64,000 nucleotides of DNA. It comes from Plantago elongata (taxonomy: Eukaryota > Streptophyta > Magnoliopsida > Lamiales > Plantaginaceae). The notes below the pieces were generated by a model, which ran no database searches, had not been told where the DNA came from, and saw only the letters and a list, made by a program, of their open reading frames with translations. A program made the position numbers and the translations under genes. Numbering within the stretch: position 1 is the stretch's first letter; every line of letters starts with the position of its first letter. Positions 29,001 to 44,390 of the stretch are shown piece after piece. The stretch is from NCBI GenBank assembly GCA_036897095.1, contig JAYMSP010000025.1, positions 52,523 to 116,522 on the forward strand, read 5' to 3'.

Positions 29001-32000
29001 AGAACTACGCTTTAATTATATTATTTGACTAAGAAAGAAGGAAGCTCTATATGCTATAAAAAGTATTGTTAAGGGGCGGCAGTTATCCCCTTACTTAAAC
29101 AATAAATTAAATAATAAAGAACATATAGTTATTTACTCCTTATATATAGTTAATGAAGTACTCCTAACGCTTTTATTTACTTTAGTGTATAATTATACTT
29201 TATGCTTGCAATTAATTTTAGCTTCTTTATCTCTCTTTACTTTAAGCCTACAGGGCGTCTTAAGAGAGTATACTCTATTCTTATTTCTAATAATTTTATT
29301 TATATAAAATAAGTATTTAAGCACTCTCCTCTATAAAAGTACTTGCTTATTAGCCAAGAATCATACTAGTTCTCTATGTGTTATTAGAATATTTAAAACA
29401 CTATGATATAAGGAGTTATCTCTAGTATATCTCATTTTAATTTAGTATGAAGTTACCTTTAATAAGCCTTGATTATACTAAAGTAGTAATAGAATAGGGG
29501 TAGTACACTCTCTTAGAAAAGTATATTATTGTGTAAGGGTTAGTTAAGGCAGCGCTATCTTATGTAAATATATTTATAAAAGATTAAGGAGCGCTTTCCC
29601 TTCATACGCTTTTATAATTATTACTTAAGTACTTAAGAAGAAGAGATTGCCTTATAGAGTTTCTCTTATATAATTTAAGTTATTCTTACCAGTAGTAGAA
29701 GCTTTCGCTATAAATGGTAGGTATTTATTTTAAAAGGAGTATGTATGGAATTACAGTATGTATTAGTATAGCTTAATAATTATAGGGTAAGTGAGAGCTA
29801 TAAAAATAAACTAGTTTTTTATGGATGAATTATTCCTTATACTTTTAGTAAATGCTTAAAGAGGGAGTTACCTCTCGTCCTTTCATATAGCGGTTACCTT
29901 TTCTAAGAACTTTATATTAACTAAATCTAGATACTTAAGAAGATTTAGTTCCCTTTAACCTATTATTTTCATATTATAATTATACTTAGGGTAAGCTATC
30001 CCTTTATAACATGTCCCCCTTAGTAGATAAGTTTACTAGCACTTTGTTTTAATAAATAGATCTTACTAGAGTTTATATAAGGAATAAGCACCTAATTACT
30101 TTTCCCTAAGGTGGTGTGTTGCATAAAGCGATTTTTCCTAATATGCTAAGTCATACTTAAGGTACCTCTTTTCTAATAATTAATTAAAAAGTACATATCA
30201 TAAGGCCAAATGGATTCTTTTTATTGTTAGCTTTGATTGACATAGAAGGGGATTATTACGTCTTAATTTATAGCTATACATAGAGAGTTGCTTAATTATC
30301 TTATACGATTCTATTATAAATAATTTTTATTTGTAATAAGAGCAGTTGTACTAAAGAAGATCCCTGCACAGTATACTTGTACCCTTTACAAGCCATAGAT
30401 TTATTATAGAACCTACCTATATTAACTAAGTGACTTGCTCTCTAAATTACTTCGGCACTTATATTAGCATTTAAAGGAGTAAGTAAAAGCTCTTTATTAG
30501 TATTATAAGTAATAATCTAATATAAAAAAGCTATCCCTAATATAAATAAATCAGGGAGCACCTTATAATAGAGCATGTTACAGAGCTAAAGATTTATTAA
30601 TACGTTGTATATAAAACTGGAGTAAATCACTTTTTAAAGGATAATTATACTATCATACCATTTTACGTAAAGAGTTGAAATGACCCCCGCTAATAGAGGA
30701 CCTGACTTTAGTTAACTATTTCACTTTATACCGTAGAAGAGAAAATACATATTTTATAAAGTAAGAAAGAGAGCTCCTTAAGTCTTGATTTATTAGTTAT
30801 ACATAACCTATTTATAAGGTTAGACTATTGCCTAAGAGGTGTACTCATTACTATAAAATCTCTTGCATAATAGAGTATAAACTTGGTCACGCAAACATTA
30901 TGAAGCTTTCTTCGTGTTACCCAATGCCTTTAATTAACCAGTTAAAAATGAGCCCTAATAAAAAGTGCCTTGGGAGAGTGTATCGTATATACCCTAATGA
31001 ATCAAGTCTTAATATACTAATAAGTACTATAACTGAGGGGATACTTTATGCTCCATTAAAAATTTTAATGCGTGTACTAGGAGAAATCTATACCTTGATT
31101 ACGGTAAGGGAGTACTCTTTGCACTTATTAAGGTTAAGTTACTCTAATAGAAGGACTTCATAATTAATAGCTTTATAAGTTCTTAAGTCTTAAAAGCTCT
31201 AAAGTAACTAAAGCAAGAATACTCCCCAAGTACAAGTAATTGCGTGTTTTGTATAGTTTAAGGGGCAAGGGCACCCCTCTTAATTAGCCTTATATCTTAG
31301 ACAAAACTATATTATTTCATAAAGTAAAGGCTTAATTACGTGATAGTTCCTATAATATAGTGAAGTACTCTCCAAAAAGAATTTTATATTGTATTAGGGA
31401 AATATCTATTCTTGTATTTTATGCTTAAGTTATTTTAAATTTATATAGGAAGAAACTCTCTATCCTTTACTAAAAAGTCTTACTTAAGCAGCTTGCATTT
31501 ATCCTATAATAGGTGCTAAATGGAAACCCTCTAGTACATAAGAAAGAGGAGATTATCCCTTAAAATATTATGGGCAAAGAGAAGGGATCTGTTACTATAA
31601 ACCTATAATAAATTATACTTGTAAGTAGAGAGAATGCTATATTTCTATACTTATTATTAAATTGATATGGTGTTTTTTTATAAAACTTAGAAGGTCTTAT
31701 TTTATTAAAGAGGAGACTCCTATATTTAAGTTACCCCAGCAAAAAGAGGGAGGAATACGCTTATCTAATTATTTGTGGATGAGAGGAGTACTTTGAAGTA
31801 TCTTAGTTAAGAGTTATATCTTGTAATTAATAGTCTATACTTGGTGCTTAATTAGGACTGTACTCTATAACCTTCCCCTTTATAAAAAAGAGTATCTTAC
31901 TATAGTTTTAGATTATTTTATAAAATATTCTATATTAAGTCATGTATTCTATCTAGAGGGAGGAAGTATACTTATGCTTTCCCTTAATTATAATAGAAGC

Positions 32001-35000
32001 TATGAAAAAGCACTCTCTTTACTAAGGTTAAAGATTCCTTATTAACTTATTTATAAAGCGGATCTTGATCTTTTTCCATTTTAAAGCTTTTCTTTAAGCC
32101 ATAAGAATACATAGGTCTTTACTTACACTACTTTGTTATAAATTACGCAAAATATTAAGGTATATTACTTTGTAGTTATATATGTTTAAGTATAGAGGAA
32201 TTTTCTTAAATACCTTTTTTTATAAAGAGTGCCTGTAGAGGAAATAGGCTCATAGTAATGATATTTATACTTAATTACTTCACCAAGTATTATTAAATAA
32301 AGTCTTTGTTAATATAAGGCGAGTACTCTAGTACAAGATACAATACTAGTATTAATTTAAAGGAACTCTTGCTTACTATTTTATGTAGGATAAACTCTTC
32401 TCATACCATACATAGTATTTATAAGAGCACAAGAGAATGATACTTTATTAATGTAATTATAGTTAATAAATGAGTGTCCTATATCTTTTCTTCCTTAAGC
32501 CTATTAATTTCGAAAGGAATTTTAAGGGGAACGTGTTCCAAGACTCTTCCCCCTATTAAAGGAGTCAGCACAAACTCTTTAGAATATAATTATGATGTAA
32601 TTTATTATTTATCAAGCGTAAGTAATGAGTATCTTCCTTATAAAACCTAGTTAGTATATTAGAGGGCGTATCCTATCTTAAGCGAATAAGTAACATTTCT
32701 TTCATTTTATATAATAAATACGGGTTAACTAAGCCTTAAATAATTTGGTATGATGAAATACATAGCTCTTAAGGAAGAAGTGCTCTTTACTATAATATAA
32801 CTATAATATAGAGGCATGCAAGGACTATAGAGCAGTTTCTCTTTATAATATTGTGTACATAGAAATGCTTCTATTTAAAATTTATTGTGAAATCTTAACT
32901 ATTAAATTATAAGAGAGGTAAGTACCTGTATTTTCTAATATAAGACATGCATTATTATTAAATACAAGGAGAGTGACTACAAGGTATAACAAGTACCTCA
33001 TCTCATGTAACCTACTAGTAGATTTATACCAAAAATCCTTTAATAAACTTATGTATTAATAGAGTATTTAGTAGTCTCTTTCCCACTTGTTGTATTATAT
33101 TATAGAGACTAACCCCTTATTGTAGAAACCCAGCTATTTCCTTTATGAAAGTTTATAATTATATTATTATGTCCTTCTCTATAATTTATACAGAAGATAG
33201 AGCAACCCCTTATTTATACCTGAGTTATTAAGAGAAGTAATCCGAGTTTTTTCTCACTAAATATAAGAGAAAGCGACTAAGTTACCCTTTACAAATATAT
33301 AATAAAGACGTCTGTGCTCTATAAACTAGAGTATTATGTTATACTAAGCTTATAATTTATAAGAGAGTCATAAGCTTCATAAAGCCTTACCTCCAAATAA
33401 AAGAGAAAATACCCTACGTAAAGTATGTATAACTAGAGGGAAACGCCCTTGCATACTTATTATTTAAGGTTAAGGTATACTAGAATATGCAAACCTCCTT
33501 TACAAGTTACTCCATATAAAGTGTAGCTCTTTAAGTAAAAGGTGTTATCTAACTCTTATCTTTCTTTTAAAATTACTAAAGGAATAATATTTACTAGTGC
33601 TTTATAAAAGATATCTAACTAAGCTCCTTTCTATAATAAATAGAAGCTTTGCCTAATTATTTAATAGAGGAGGAAAGAAGTTACCTTGTACCCATATAAT
33701 ATAGAGTACTATAATTAGAGGCTACTACTTCAGTCTTTACTATATATTTATAGAGTATTATAAATCTTGATGAGTAACTTAGGTAGAGGTCTTTCTTCTT
33801 GTACCTTATTTTTTTTATTTATTAGAAGGAGAGAACAACTTAACTAGTCGTAGCGTACTAGCAAGAATTAATTAAGGTCTCCTCTCTTTGCATTAGTAAT
33901 GGAATGAGTGCTTTATGATAAGAGTTACTTTACTAGAGATAGAAATAGTAGATTTTCTTAAGCTATCCCTAAACGTACGTATGCTAGAGTAATAAAATAT
34001 ATCCTAAATAGATAGTCTCCTTATAGTAACTAGAGTAAAATATAAAATATTTATTAAAGGAGTAACTCCCTTAGAGTCATGTTCTAATTTATTACCTAAT
34101 AAGTTATATACTTTGTACCCCCTTTAGAGATATTAACTAAGGAGTCTCTTTATTAAGTCCTTGATATTTAAGTATAAGCGTATTTCCTAGTATTAGAGTA
34201 TAGAGAAGGAGTTAGCTTATTGCTCTTAATAAATTAGAAGCGTACCCTAGAGATCCCTATGTACTTTACTCTTTTACAGAGGTAGCTTTAACACGAGTCA
34301 TTAGGTATATAACCCTCTTTGTATAAATAGTGAGTAACTCAAAGGCAAATAAGAAGTCTTCTTTTAGTATCTAGGTTTATAAGGAAATAATAAAGGGTAA
34401 GCTATCACCATTTATATAAATAAAGTAACTAAATACGCGTCAAAAAGGATTCATAAAATATGTAATAATGCGGCTGTACTTAATCTCTTAGCAAATACTA
34501 CTACAGTAAGGGAAAGCAATAATAGTAAAATATTCTTAAGTAATGTGTGTAATATAAAATTATTTCTATAAGGCTTAAGTGACTTAATCATAATGTTAAG
34601 GAGTATACCCATTTTCTAAGTAAGGAGCAAGATATTCTTTAATACAATATTTACTCAAGGTATTTCTTAACCAAGCATAATTAAAGTATTAAAATGGTAC
34701 TTATTTCTTACTGAAGAGTCAGTTTTATACACTAAGAAGCACTTGCCTCTATAATCTATGACATTATATAAAGAGGGGGATTTACTTGTGCTCTTATACA
34801 CTTATAAAAGGTACTGCCTAAATAGGTGAGTATTTTAACTCTCTTTTCTTTTTTAATTAAGAATATATAGAAATGAAAGGGGTTACTCCAAGACACTCTA
34901 TATTATGGAGGTTTTGTATTGTTTGTATTTATAGTAACCTATGATGAAGCATTTAATAGCTTAAGCGTGTATTAAGAGAGTTCACTCTAGAAGGTGTATA

Positions 35001-38000
35001 TTTAAAGAGGACAAACTCTACTTACATAACTATTAAAGGGATGGATACACTATTACTTTTTATAAATGAGTAACTCACTGGCCTTAACTATTCAGGTAAT
35101 CTAGGGGAATAATACAGTATTTAAAGCAAAAAATGAACTCTTATAGAGCCAGTTTATAGATTAAGGGTTTACCCAGACATAGATACCTCTTATTACATAA
35201 AATGTTAAGCAGTATTTTCCTATAGTTATATTTTTAATTAAGTGTGCCAAGAGGTTTATATAATATTATTCTATAAATATAGTATTACTCTTTTATAAGT
35301 TATAAGCTGAAAGAAAGCTTGCTACGTAAACTTAATAAAGAGGATTTTTTTGTCCTTATTACTTATTCTAGGGTTAAGAGAAGTATGTACTTGTCCCTAT
35401 TATAAAATATTTCTTTTAAACTCCCTCAATGAAATTATTAAAAGTACTGATGTAATACGTTTTAGTCTACTATTATTTAAGCGCATACATTATTATAGAA
35501 TGAAAATAGAATTTAAAGACTCCTCTATAAATCTATAAGAAAGAGAAGATATCTCTTTATATCATAGGAGGTGACTTATACTTATCTCTTAGGTGGTAAT
35601 TAGTAAAGAATTATGATACCTCACTAGAAGTAATAAGTAGTTGTATACTATTAAGGTACTATATATAAAGGACTATCTCTTATTAATATAATACTGGGGG
35701 CGTACTCAAGCCCTAATTATTAAAGACTAAATAATAGATACACTTCTCTAAGGCTAACATGTTATATAAGGAAAGAGCCGCGACCCATCTTCATATAAAG
35801 GGTGTCTCCTACATGCCTAAATATATATATAATGTAATAGTACTTTAGAGCAAGTTCTTTAGTGGAATTAAAGTATTAAGACTCTCCTATAGTATGATAA
35901 TTAGTATGGCTTGATAAGGCAACTCTCTATTATTTCTATTTCTTATAAAGTAATTAAGGTATTTCTATATTTAAATATAAAGTAGCCCCGGGAAGGGAAG
36001 ACGCCTTTTTGTAAGAACATAGAAGGAAGTATCCTACCCCAATCAGTATTTATTGAATAATTCTTAATTATTCAAGTAACTAGTCTCTCTTACCTTATAA
36101 AAGTACGCATAATTATAGTAATCTCTTTACTTTATAAAGTAGTATTCGAGTACAAGAGATTACTATAATTATGTATGCTGTTTAGTAATAGACTCTTTAA
36201 CACTTAAATAACTAGAGATAAATCCTTTTCTTATAACCAAATGATAGAGTTACCTTATAAGATAACTATAAGTAGTAGGCTATTTATCTTTATATTAGAT
36301 ATATTAGAGCACAATTATTTAATAACAAATGTTTAAAATATAATAAAATAGTGAAGCATCTCTCTTAAGTAACTTGCTACGTAAGGAAAGAGTACTCTAT
36401 TAGCATACATTTACGAGGTAATAATTTATAAACCTAAGAGGATTATATAACTCCTTACTTAAACATACTTAAAATGTATTTGGGTATTATGCTCTTTATT
36501 TATCTTTTAAAACTTTAGTATAGATTAGTATAGACTAGGTACTCTATTTTTAGATGAAATTAGGATCTTGCATTTAATTCTTATACGTTAAGTTTAAGAA
36601 AAGAGTTTTTCTCTATGTTACATTTAATTTATATACCCTATTGCCCTAACTATTAGGGATTCTGCATGAGCTACCTTTACTATAATTAAACACTTACTTA
36701 TTTTGGGGTGTAAGAAGATAACTCCCCTTACAAGTTACTACCTGCAATTTATTAACTACTAAAGAAGATGTATGCTCCCTTCTACTACTTTATATAAAAG
36801 AAGAGAGGATAGTTTCCTTATTATACCCTCTCTTAAAGATAGAGATATGGAATACTTTCATTAACTAGAGCACGCCTATAAATATTTTTAAATATTTACT
36901 AAGATAAGACTTATCTTACATAACATAGCGTTTAGAAGTTATACTTTTAAAGGAAAAAAGAGGTATACAACTTTACATATTATAAAGTGGGTATACATCT
37001 TTTATCTAAAACACCTTTAAAACACTTCTGGGAGTAAATTATCTAATAACACAATTAAGTATTAAATATTGTAGGTAAACTCGGAGCTCTTTCTATATAA
37101 ATTTATAGTTAGGCTTAATTATGACCTTATATTTACAATATATTGACGTTAGGATAGAAGTGTACTTAATCTCTTTTCTTTTTTAGGTACCAAAATTTTT
37201 TTTATAAGAGACTCTATTATACAAGGCTTTTCTATAAAGATACTAAGGCATAAGTGTTCTCTATAACCACTATTAAAAGAATAATTTTTAAAGAACTAAC
37301 AGAGGGGTAAGTAATCCCTTGCCAAGCACGCTTTATTAAGAAAGAAGCTCTCACTATAATTTAACGATTAAGCTACTTATGGTTTTATAAGAGACTTAGG
37401 GTATAATCCTAATACTTATATAATTTATAGTAAGCTAGAGCATACTCCCTTAATAATAATATTCTTTTTTGATAAAAGAAGTGCCTCTTACTATAGTTAC
37501 TCCTATAAATTTTATATACTTGTATTATTTAAAAATATTGTAGAATATAATTATGTATAAACAAATACTTTAGTAAATCTCTAACTTTTAGGGTAAAAGG
37601 GTGGCGCTTTCAGTCACTTCTATAGAATACGCTCTATATTTAACAAAAATTTAGGCATTAATTATGACATACAAAGGCATTCCTCCTCCTTTAAGCCTTG
37701 ATAAAACAAGAGTACAGATAATTATACATCAAGTCACTAGCCCCTATTACACTATAATAAAGTTAATAAAGAGAGCTTATACAGTCTTAATAACTTACCC
37801 TATTCTTATATAATAAAAAAAGAGTATCTTAGTACTTGTTAATCCTAATAGTATATATTAAAAATTATGCTTAAGACTAGTCACTTACATATTTAAAAGA
37901 TATATGGTAGTTAGACGTAAGAGTTCCTTAGTAGAAAGTGAGTAGTTATACCTTAATTATTACCTAAATTATCTTGATTATGCTATTATAAGAAATAAGT

Positions 38001-41000
38001 CCTTACTCACTAAGCTATGAGAAATAATTATAGGTTTAGACTACAAATAGTACTCTCCTTAGATAATACAAGGGTTATTTACCATTGCACCTAGTTAATT
38101 ATTGTGGAGTTACTTAGGAGACTTACTAAAAAATATTTTTTTACTAGAAGAAAGAGGAGAGCACTTTTATAGCAGTGTAATAGCTCATCAAGCCTTTATC
38201 GAGTGGCAAGTATAATATGTACTTCTTTTATAAAGAGCAAAGTACTCTGCACTTATTGTAACATAAAGATTGAGTTATATTATTCTAGGTACCCCTTCCT
38301 ACGAAATTTAATACTAATTAATGTATTATATTATAAAGAGAGGGTATAGTACAACCTTGCCCTAGAGCTACTAGTGCTCTAGAATTATGTAGTTTAGCAA
38401 AGCGTTTGAAGGTACCTTATTATATATCTACTATAATTTAGGGGCGACTCGCCTAGTTATACCTTATTCCTTCAGTGTACAAAAGAAGTAGGGGTGTAAG
38501 AATAACATAGCTTAGTTATATAAATATAGAAAAGTACGCACTAGAATTAACTTAATAGATTGTTTAAAGAAATAACTTGGGTGTTCAAAGATATAGTCCT
38601 CTATTAAATAATTATTAAATTTATAGCTATAAGATCATACTAGAAGCAACTATTTATTATACCTCTTAAATTAAAAAAGAAACCTTCGCGAAGTACTTTC
38701 TATAGGGAAAATTGCCTTAAAGGAGTAAGTTACGTGTATTCTCTTTAAGCAAAGATGGAGATTCTAGAAAGGCCTACTATAGAGTAATGAGACATTTATC
38801 TATAAAGCATAATTTAGAGTAACAAGAGCCTCTCTTGTAAAATGTAATCGTAATTTAATCAAGAGAAAAGAATAGTATCTTAGACTTAAAGTAATCTAGT
38901 ATTTATAAAAAAATATATAATTAAGCTTACTCTTCTTAGTATCTATACTTGTCTCCTTAAAAATAGATAAAAAGGGTGCCGCCGCTTTAGTGTATCTTTA
39001 AGCTTAATATATGCCTAGATAAAGTACACATTATTTAAAGTGTATAACTAGAGAACTCCTCTAGACTTTAGATACGAAGGATTATTAACAAACAAGCTCT
39101 TATATATAAACACGGAGTTTCCTTATTATCTTTTGCTTAAATTTTAAGTACAATAAATACGTGTGCTTTTTATAAATCACTATACCTTGGGTAATTAGCG
39201 CTCATAACTATATCAATCAGGAGAGGGTGTTCTATAGACTTTTATATTTAGCAAAGATTTATACCTTAATAATGCTTAATAATGATAGAACATATCTATT
39301 ACTAACAAAGTAAAAAATTAGACTTAAGCGAGTTACTTTTAAGTCTTACTATAAAGTTTAAGCATCCTTCTTTAGAGTACTAGTTAAAGAGTCCTTATTA
39401 GAAAGGAAGCTCCCTTGGCGTATATTACATAAGAGGTGTACCCGTACCTTATGAAAAGAAGGAGAAGTATCTTGCTAAATGTCTAACTACGTAGTATGGT
39501 ATTACACTTTCATTTAGTATTTATTATAACTTATAAATTAATTCTATTGCGCTAGTAGAGTACCCTATAAAAGAGCTGGATAAACTAACATTGTTACGGG
39601 AGGGGTTTTTCTGTAATCGCTTTTAGAGTAAGTTTTATTATAACTTAGTTTTCTAAAATATCTGAGGAAAGAGGTAAGTACTCACATATTTAACGAATAG
39701 TTATACCTGATATTATGCTTCAGTAAACTATCTTATATTAGAGCTAGAGCTTTTACAGGAAGACTGGCTATCTCATTATCATTTAATAATAAGATAGCAA
39801 GAAGTTATCCCGTGCATACGTATCTTATTACCCCTAAGGGAGCGTGTCTTTAGTTTACTCTTTTTAGTCTCTTTATAAAATATAAGTGTTGCCTTAGAGA
39901 TTCTTGTGTCTTCCTCAAGCAAAGAGTTGTATTTCTATACTAAGATAAGTGCTTTGATAATACCTAACATTTTTGTGGGTAAGGGTACTTTTCAGTTACT
40001 ATTAAAGCAATATTTATATAAAGGGCACGTAGTCTCTCTTTATCCTAGTACAAAGGTTGAGCAAACATATTTAAGTGCCCCTTATTTAATCATATATTAA
40101 AAAAGGAAGAGGGTTTCAGCTCCTTTATACACTTTACTAAAGAGAAGTTGCCCTTACTCTAGTACTTAGGAAGTTATATATTTATAGGAAAGTATAGTAT
40201 TCTTTAAACAAATAATTAGTTAAGAAGAGTTAAAGTAAACTATTATTAAGTTAATCTTAGAGTCTGCATGCAGTATAATGCATATATTAATTGAGCTCCT
40301 TAAGAATCCCCTTCGAGTATCTATACAAAGTATAAATATTTGTTCTTTCTATCTCCCATACTTTAAGTAAATATAGTCATCGTATATATTCCTGTTATAA
40401 TTATTCAAGTTATTATTTGTAGTACTCTCTTCTTAGTAAAGGTATAGTAAGGAAACTCCTCCTATTATAAAGGACTAGACTTCTTCCTCTTTTGTATCAA
40501 TCATTATTAAACTAGAATTATTTGCTTATACTAAATACCCTTTTATTTTTATTAAATACCTAGTACCATTATAGGAGAGAGTACTACTTTTTTATCTAAA
40601 GAATTAGCAAATCATAATTACGACATAGAAGGAAATTATTTCTCACTAAGTTTTTATAAAAATTATACTTTATAAAGCTCTAGTAAATGCAAATACTAAA
40701 GGAAGAGTTCACTCCTACATGTCTTAGGAAATAAGGGTATTATGAAACTGAAGTACTCAATCTAACTATAAATATGTACGCTTTATATAACTTTTAAGGG
40801 CAAGTACCTACCCCCCCTACGAATAATCTCTAGAAAAAGAAGAACCTAATAAGTTATTACACATCTTTAGTATAAGAATTCTCTATACGAGTCCTTACTT
40901 ACTATTAATAGATAAACACATATGAAATGCTAACTACCCTCTTTAACTACGCTTAAGTATAGAGTATTAGGCCCTTTTAAGTACAAATTATTATTTAGGG

Positions 41001-44000
41001 TATTAATATTAAATAGTAGAGGTGTTCTTCTCTATTATTAAAATATATGCGAAAGAGTACTTGCGTAGAAGATTGTAAGTACTTTAGTTATATAATTAAA
41101 TATTAAAGGAATCTTTCCTTCTTTTTATATAGGAATAAAACCACTTAATTATGTTTACTAAAAAACTAAAGTACCTTTGCAAACTACTTATATACTACAT
41201 AAGAGAAGATGCTTATGTTATCTTAGTAAATAGTTATTTGTGCTTAAATTATATTAGATCTAGATATCCTTTTATCTAGTAGTATCTTATAGAGATAGCC
41301 TTAATTACTTTATTTAATATTTCATTAGTATACCCTTATAAATAAAGTATAGCTCTTAAACAATTACTAATATATAATATAATTCTCTAAATTTAATTTG
41401 TATAAGAATACTAGAGTGATCTTAGTATAAACCCCTACACGATGTATTTAGGTAATCTTATATATATAAGACGGGAGTGAAGAAGCTATTTATTCTCTTG
41501 TTAAAGATTCATGCCTAAGCGAGTACATAGAATACTTCAGCAACTCTAGATTTTTGTACTTGTTAGAAAGGATTCCTTGATGAAAGCACCTTCTTTTGTA
41601 ACTGCAACTCACAGGCTCGAGCCCCGCTTTCTAAGAGAAGGGACTCTCTATTCACTAGTGCATATAGCTATAGTTCTATTAGCTCGATCTTAGTTAGACT
41701 ATATAGTAAATAAGGGGCTATAGTAAATAGAGTATTTCTATCTTCTATACTTGTGTTGTAAGTTATTCTCCATATTTATTATTTATTAAGGAATAATCTC
41801 CTAGTACTTTATTATATTTATTATAAAAGCTAAATTTAAGATAACTATATTATTCTACTAAAGCAGAATTCTTTTAAATATAGAGCAAGAGTGTCTCTTT
41901 CATTTATAATATCTTATTAAAAGAAGGCATAACCTGAGTACTAGTGCTTTACCATTTATACTTTAATACTAATTAATTAGATACCCTTCCTTTCTATAAA
42001 GAGGTAGAGTATACCCATAATATCTTAGTGATAAGTACTTATACTTTCATTATAAATAGCATTTAACTAGTAAGTTCTTTTCCTTTCTTATCTAAAAGAG
42101 GCAAGTACTATCTTGTGTTATAGATTTATTAAAAAGAAAAAGTATTCTTTCTCCAGTAACTACTTATTTATATAAGGCTTCTTAAGTCACAATTACAATT
42201 ATTTATGTAAGATTAAAAAAGGGGCCATAACATATAGAGGAGTACTCTTGCTCTCTTAAGTATACTAGGCTATTAGGGTAAGATACATATTTATATAGAG
42301 TTAACTGGGGTATACTTATTAAGTAAGCTCTAGTTAAAACTCTTTTAGATAAAAACTCTCTTAGCTCTTATAAATGTGTAAGTGAGTATAACTAGGCTTA
42401 TAGTAAGTGATCACCCTAGTAGAGCATTTCCCTTAATAAATATAAATTAAGCCTAACTCTTTAAGTAAAAGCTACCTGTATGAATACATTTTAGGTAGTG
42501 TTTTAATAAGCTCTTCATTATTATAATGAAGATAGCCTTATAATTTTGCATAATAGTGCACCCTATCCTGCCCTTGGTAACCTATCCTATAATTCCTATT
42601 TGCTAAGATTTAATGCTATACAAGTATATACATAGAATTGATCTTAGACATACCCATTATTTACAAGACAAGCTATATTATATAGTATAATTATGTAAGA
42701 GCCACTACTTTTTATAGAATGAATTGTTTCGTTACAAATATTAACACCAATATGCTAGGCACTTTAAGACTTTAAGATACTATTTACTCACACTTTATAA
42801 CTTTATATTTATTACAAGTTTACAAGGGAAGAAATACTAGTATAGAGCCCTTCATGTAATATATAATTAAAGTATAGTTAAGGACCTCTCTTTTGCTTAA
42901 GTGTTACCCTTGATTAATTGTTAAGTTATAAGGTATTCGCTATATAGATAGCATTTCCTTCTATCTATAAAGTATTAGTATAAATCTACGCTAAAAGATG
43001 CGTGCACCTATATTTATGTAAGCACCCCACACCTATATAAGAAAAGAGTAAACCTATAACTTATCAATCTAAAAGGCTTGATTAAACTGATTATGAGTAA
43101 GTGACTTCTGTATTTCTTGTACCCTTTACTATGCAATTATACGGGTATGTAGCTAAACCAATTCTAGAGGCATACTTTTTAGTAAAGAATCACTCAAGGT
43201 ACTTTTTTACTCACGCTTTTATTAAAAAAATGTTGCATTATAGAAGGGTTACACATATGTATAATAAAAAATTAATACTATAGGTAGGCATATAATCTAA
43301 GCACTTTATAAGGTCTATAGGGTAAATTTTTTCTTTATAAAGGTCACTTAGTTTAGTAAGTCTTTCTTAAAAAAGTAAGATAAGCCCTGATTAGATTTCC
43401 CTTATAAGTATTTTTTTATAAAAACTTAAGAAAGGGCGCGTTACTTATCTCTCGATTATACTTTAATGACTAAGACTTATTAAGCTATAGAGATTACATT
43501 TTTAGGTGTACACAATCTTGCCTTTGTTATTTATGTAATTACTCCTAAGGCAAAAATATTTATGAAAGAGTGACTAATCCCTTTTTTCAATCTTAGAATA
43601 TCTTGTACTCGAATACTCGAAAATTAATGTACTCTAATAAAACGTAAGGGAGCTCTGTCTCTACTCTCTATGTGGTAAATATTTCTATTATAATATCTTC
43701 CTTAGAGTGCGTACTTTAGCACACTCTTTATAATAATTAAGGGGGTGCGCCTTAAAAGTAACCCTTATATTATTATAAAAATTGATGCCATGGGAACTTA
43801 CCTTTCCGTAGTTAATAGTATTTATAAGTTACTCTTAATGTACTTTAAGACTGGGTAGCCATAAATACTAGATTATAGGGGAGCTATTTACTCTAGTTAT
43901 TAAACAAGGCATATTAAATTATAGTGGTGTAAGAGATAATTCCCTCTTTTTATTAATATAAAAGTAATAGGCTAAGAGGAGCACTTTATAACAAAGAACA

Positions 44001-44190
44001 GAGATTAATTCCTTCTATCTTCTCTGAAATTACAAAGGACTACCTCTACTATAGTTAAGGTCCCTTTCTTTATTACTTAAGTAATCTATGAACACTCCTT
44101 TAGCCATAGAACATGTTTCCTTTGAATAGCTTAAGATATTATTACTAAATTAAATAGAGAATGACTCATCCTAAGCTCGTTTTTTATGTG
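26050..44190. other. gene-free block with recurring GC islands (central part)
   Basis: No gene is recognised in about 18 kb. The same island-and-A/T texture as at 17.5-24.7 kb continues without a break, with words such as GAGTACT, CTCTCTT, TATAAAG and AATTATA. The longest open frame in the whole window lies here (30,828-31,163, 111 codons), but it opens with TTG, has no recognisable family and is embedded in the same texture, so I treat it as chance. A strong inverted repeat at 36,109-36,172 is annotated separately. A tRNA-like remnant at 41,563-41,635 was considered and rejected. Confidence 0.45.
36109..36172. repeat. 19-bp perfect inverted repeat (stem-loop)
   Basis: The left arm ATAATTATAGTAATCTCTT at 36,109-36,127 is exactly reverse-complemented at 36,154-36,172, with a 26-base spacer at 36,128-36,153 that itself contains an ACTTTATAAAGT palindrome. 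This is the longest perfect short-range hairpin I noticed in the window. It sits inside the decayed island texture, so it could be two neighbouring units in opposite orientation. No gene lies near enough to suggest a transcript-end function. Confidence 0.8.
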
Positions 44191-44390
44191 CTTTAAGGCC
44201 CTGGAGCACATCGACTTTGCCAGCGTAAATTGCCAATTTGATGTATCAGCCTGCCGTTTTTCTCTAGAGGAGTACTCATCACACATAGGAATCAGTAGAG
44301 AAGGTAGTCAAGTAGAAGGCTTCAGTATACCTAAAAGACTCGTAGCTTTCTGCACGAACCCATGAAATTCAATGCAAATGGAAGCATCGG
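44190..44390 (+). repeat. insert upstream of tail copy B, possible end of the 70-bp array
   Basis: This segment has balanced composition against AT-rich flanks. Around 44,235-44,260 the words AATTTGATG then GCCTGCCG resemble the last array unit upstream of copy A, which has AATTTTGGAAATG then CGCCTGCC near 25,527-25,548. This suggests that locus B carries the array end as well as the tail, in the same order as locus A. The similarity is weaker than in the tail and was judged by eye. Confidence 0.4.

Noticed and set aside
30828-31163. Longest open frame of the window, 111 codons, plus strand
   Set aside because: It opens with TTG, matches no family I know, lies in the repetitive island texture, and its length is within chance expectation for 64 kb.
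41563-41635. tRNA-like segment with acceptor TTAGAAA/TTTCTAA, a TTTTGTAA loop and a CTCGAGC T-loop
   Set aside because: Length and acceptor pairing fit a tRNA, but no anticodon stem forms and the T-stem has two A-C mismatches. At best it is a decayed tRNA.
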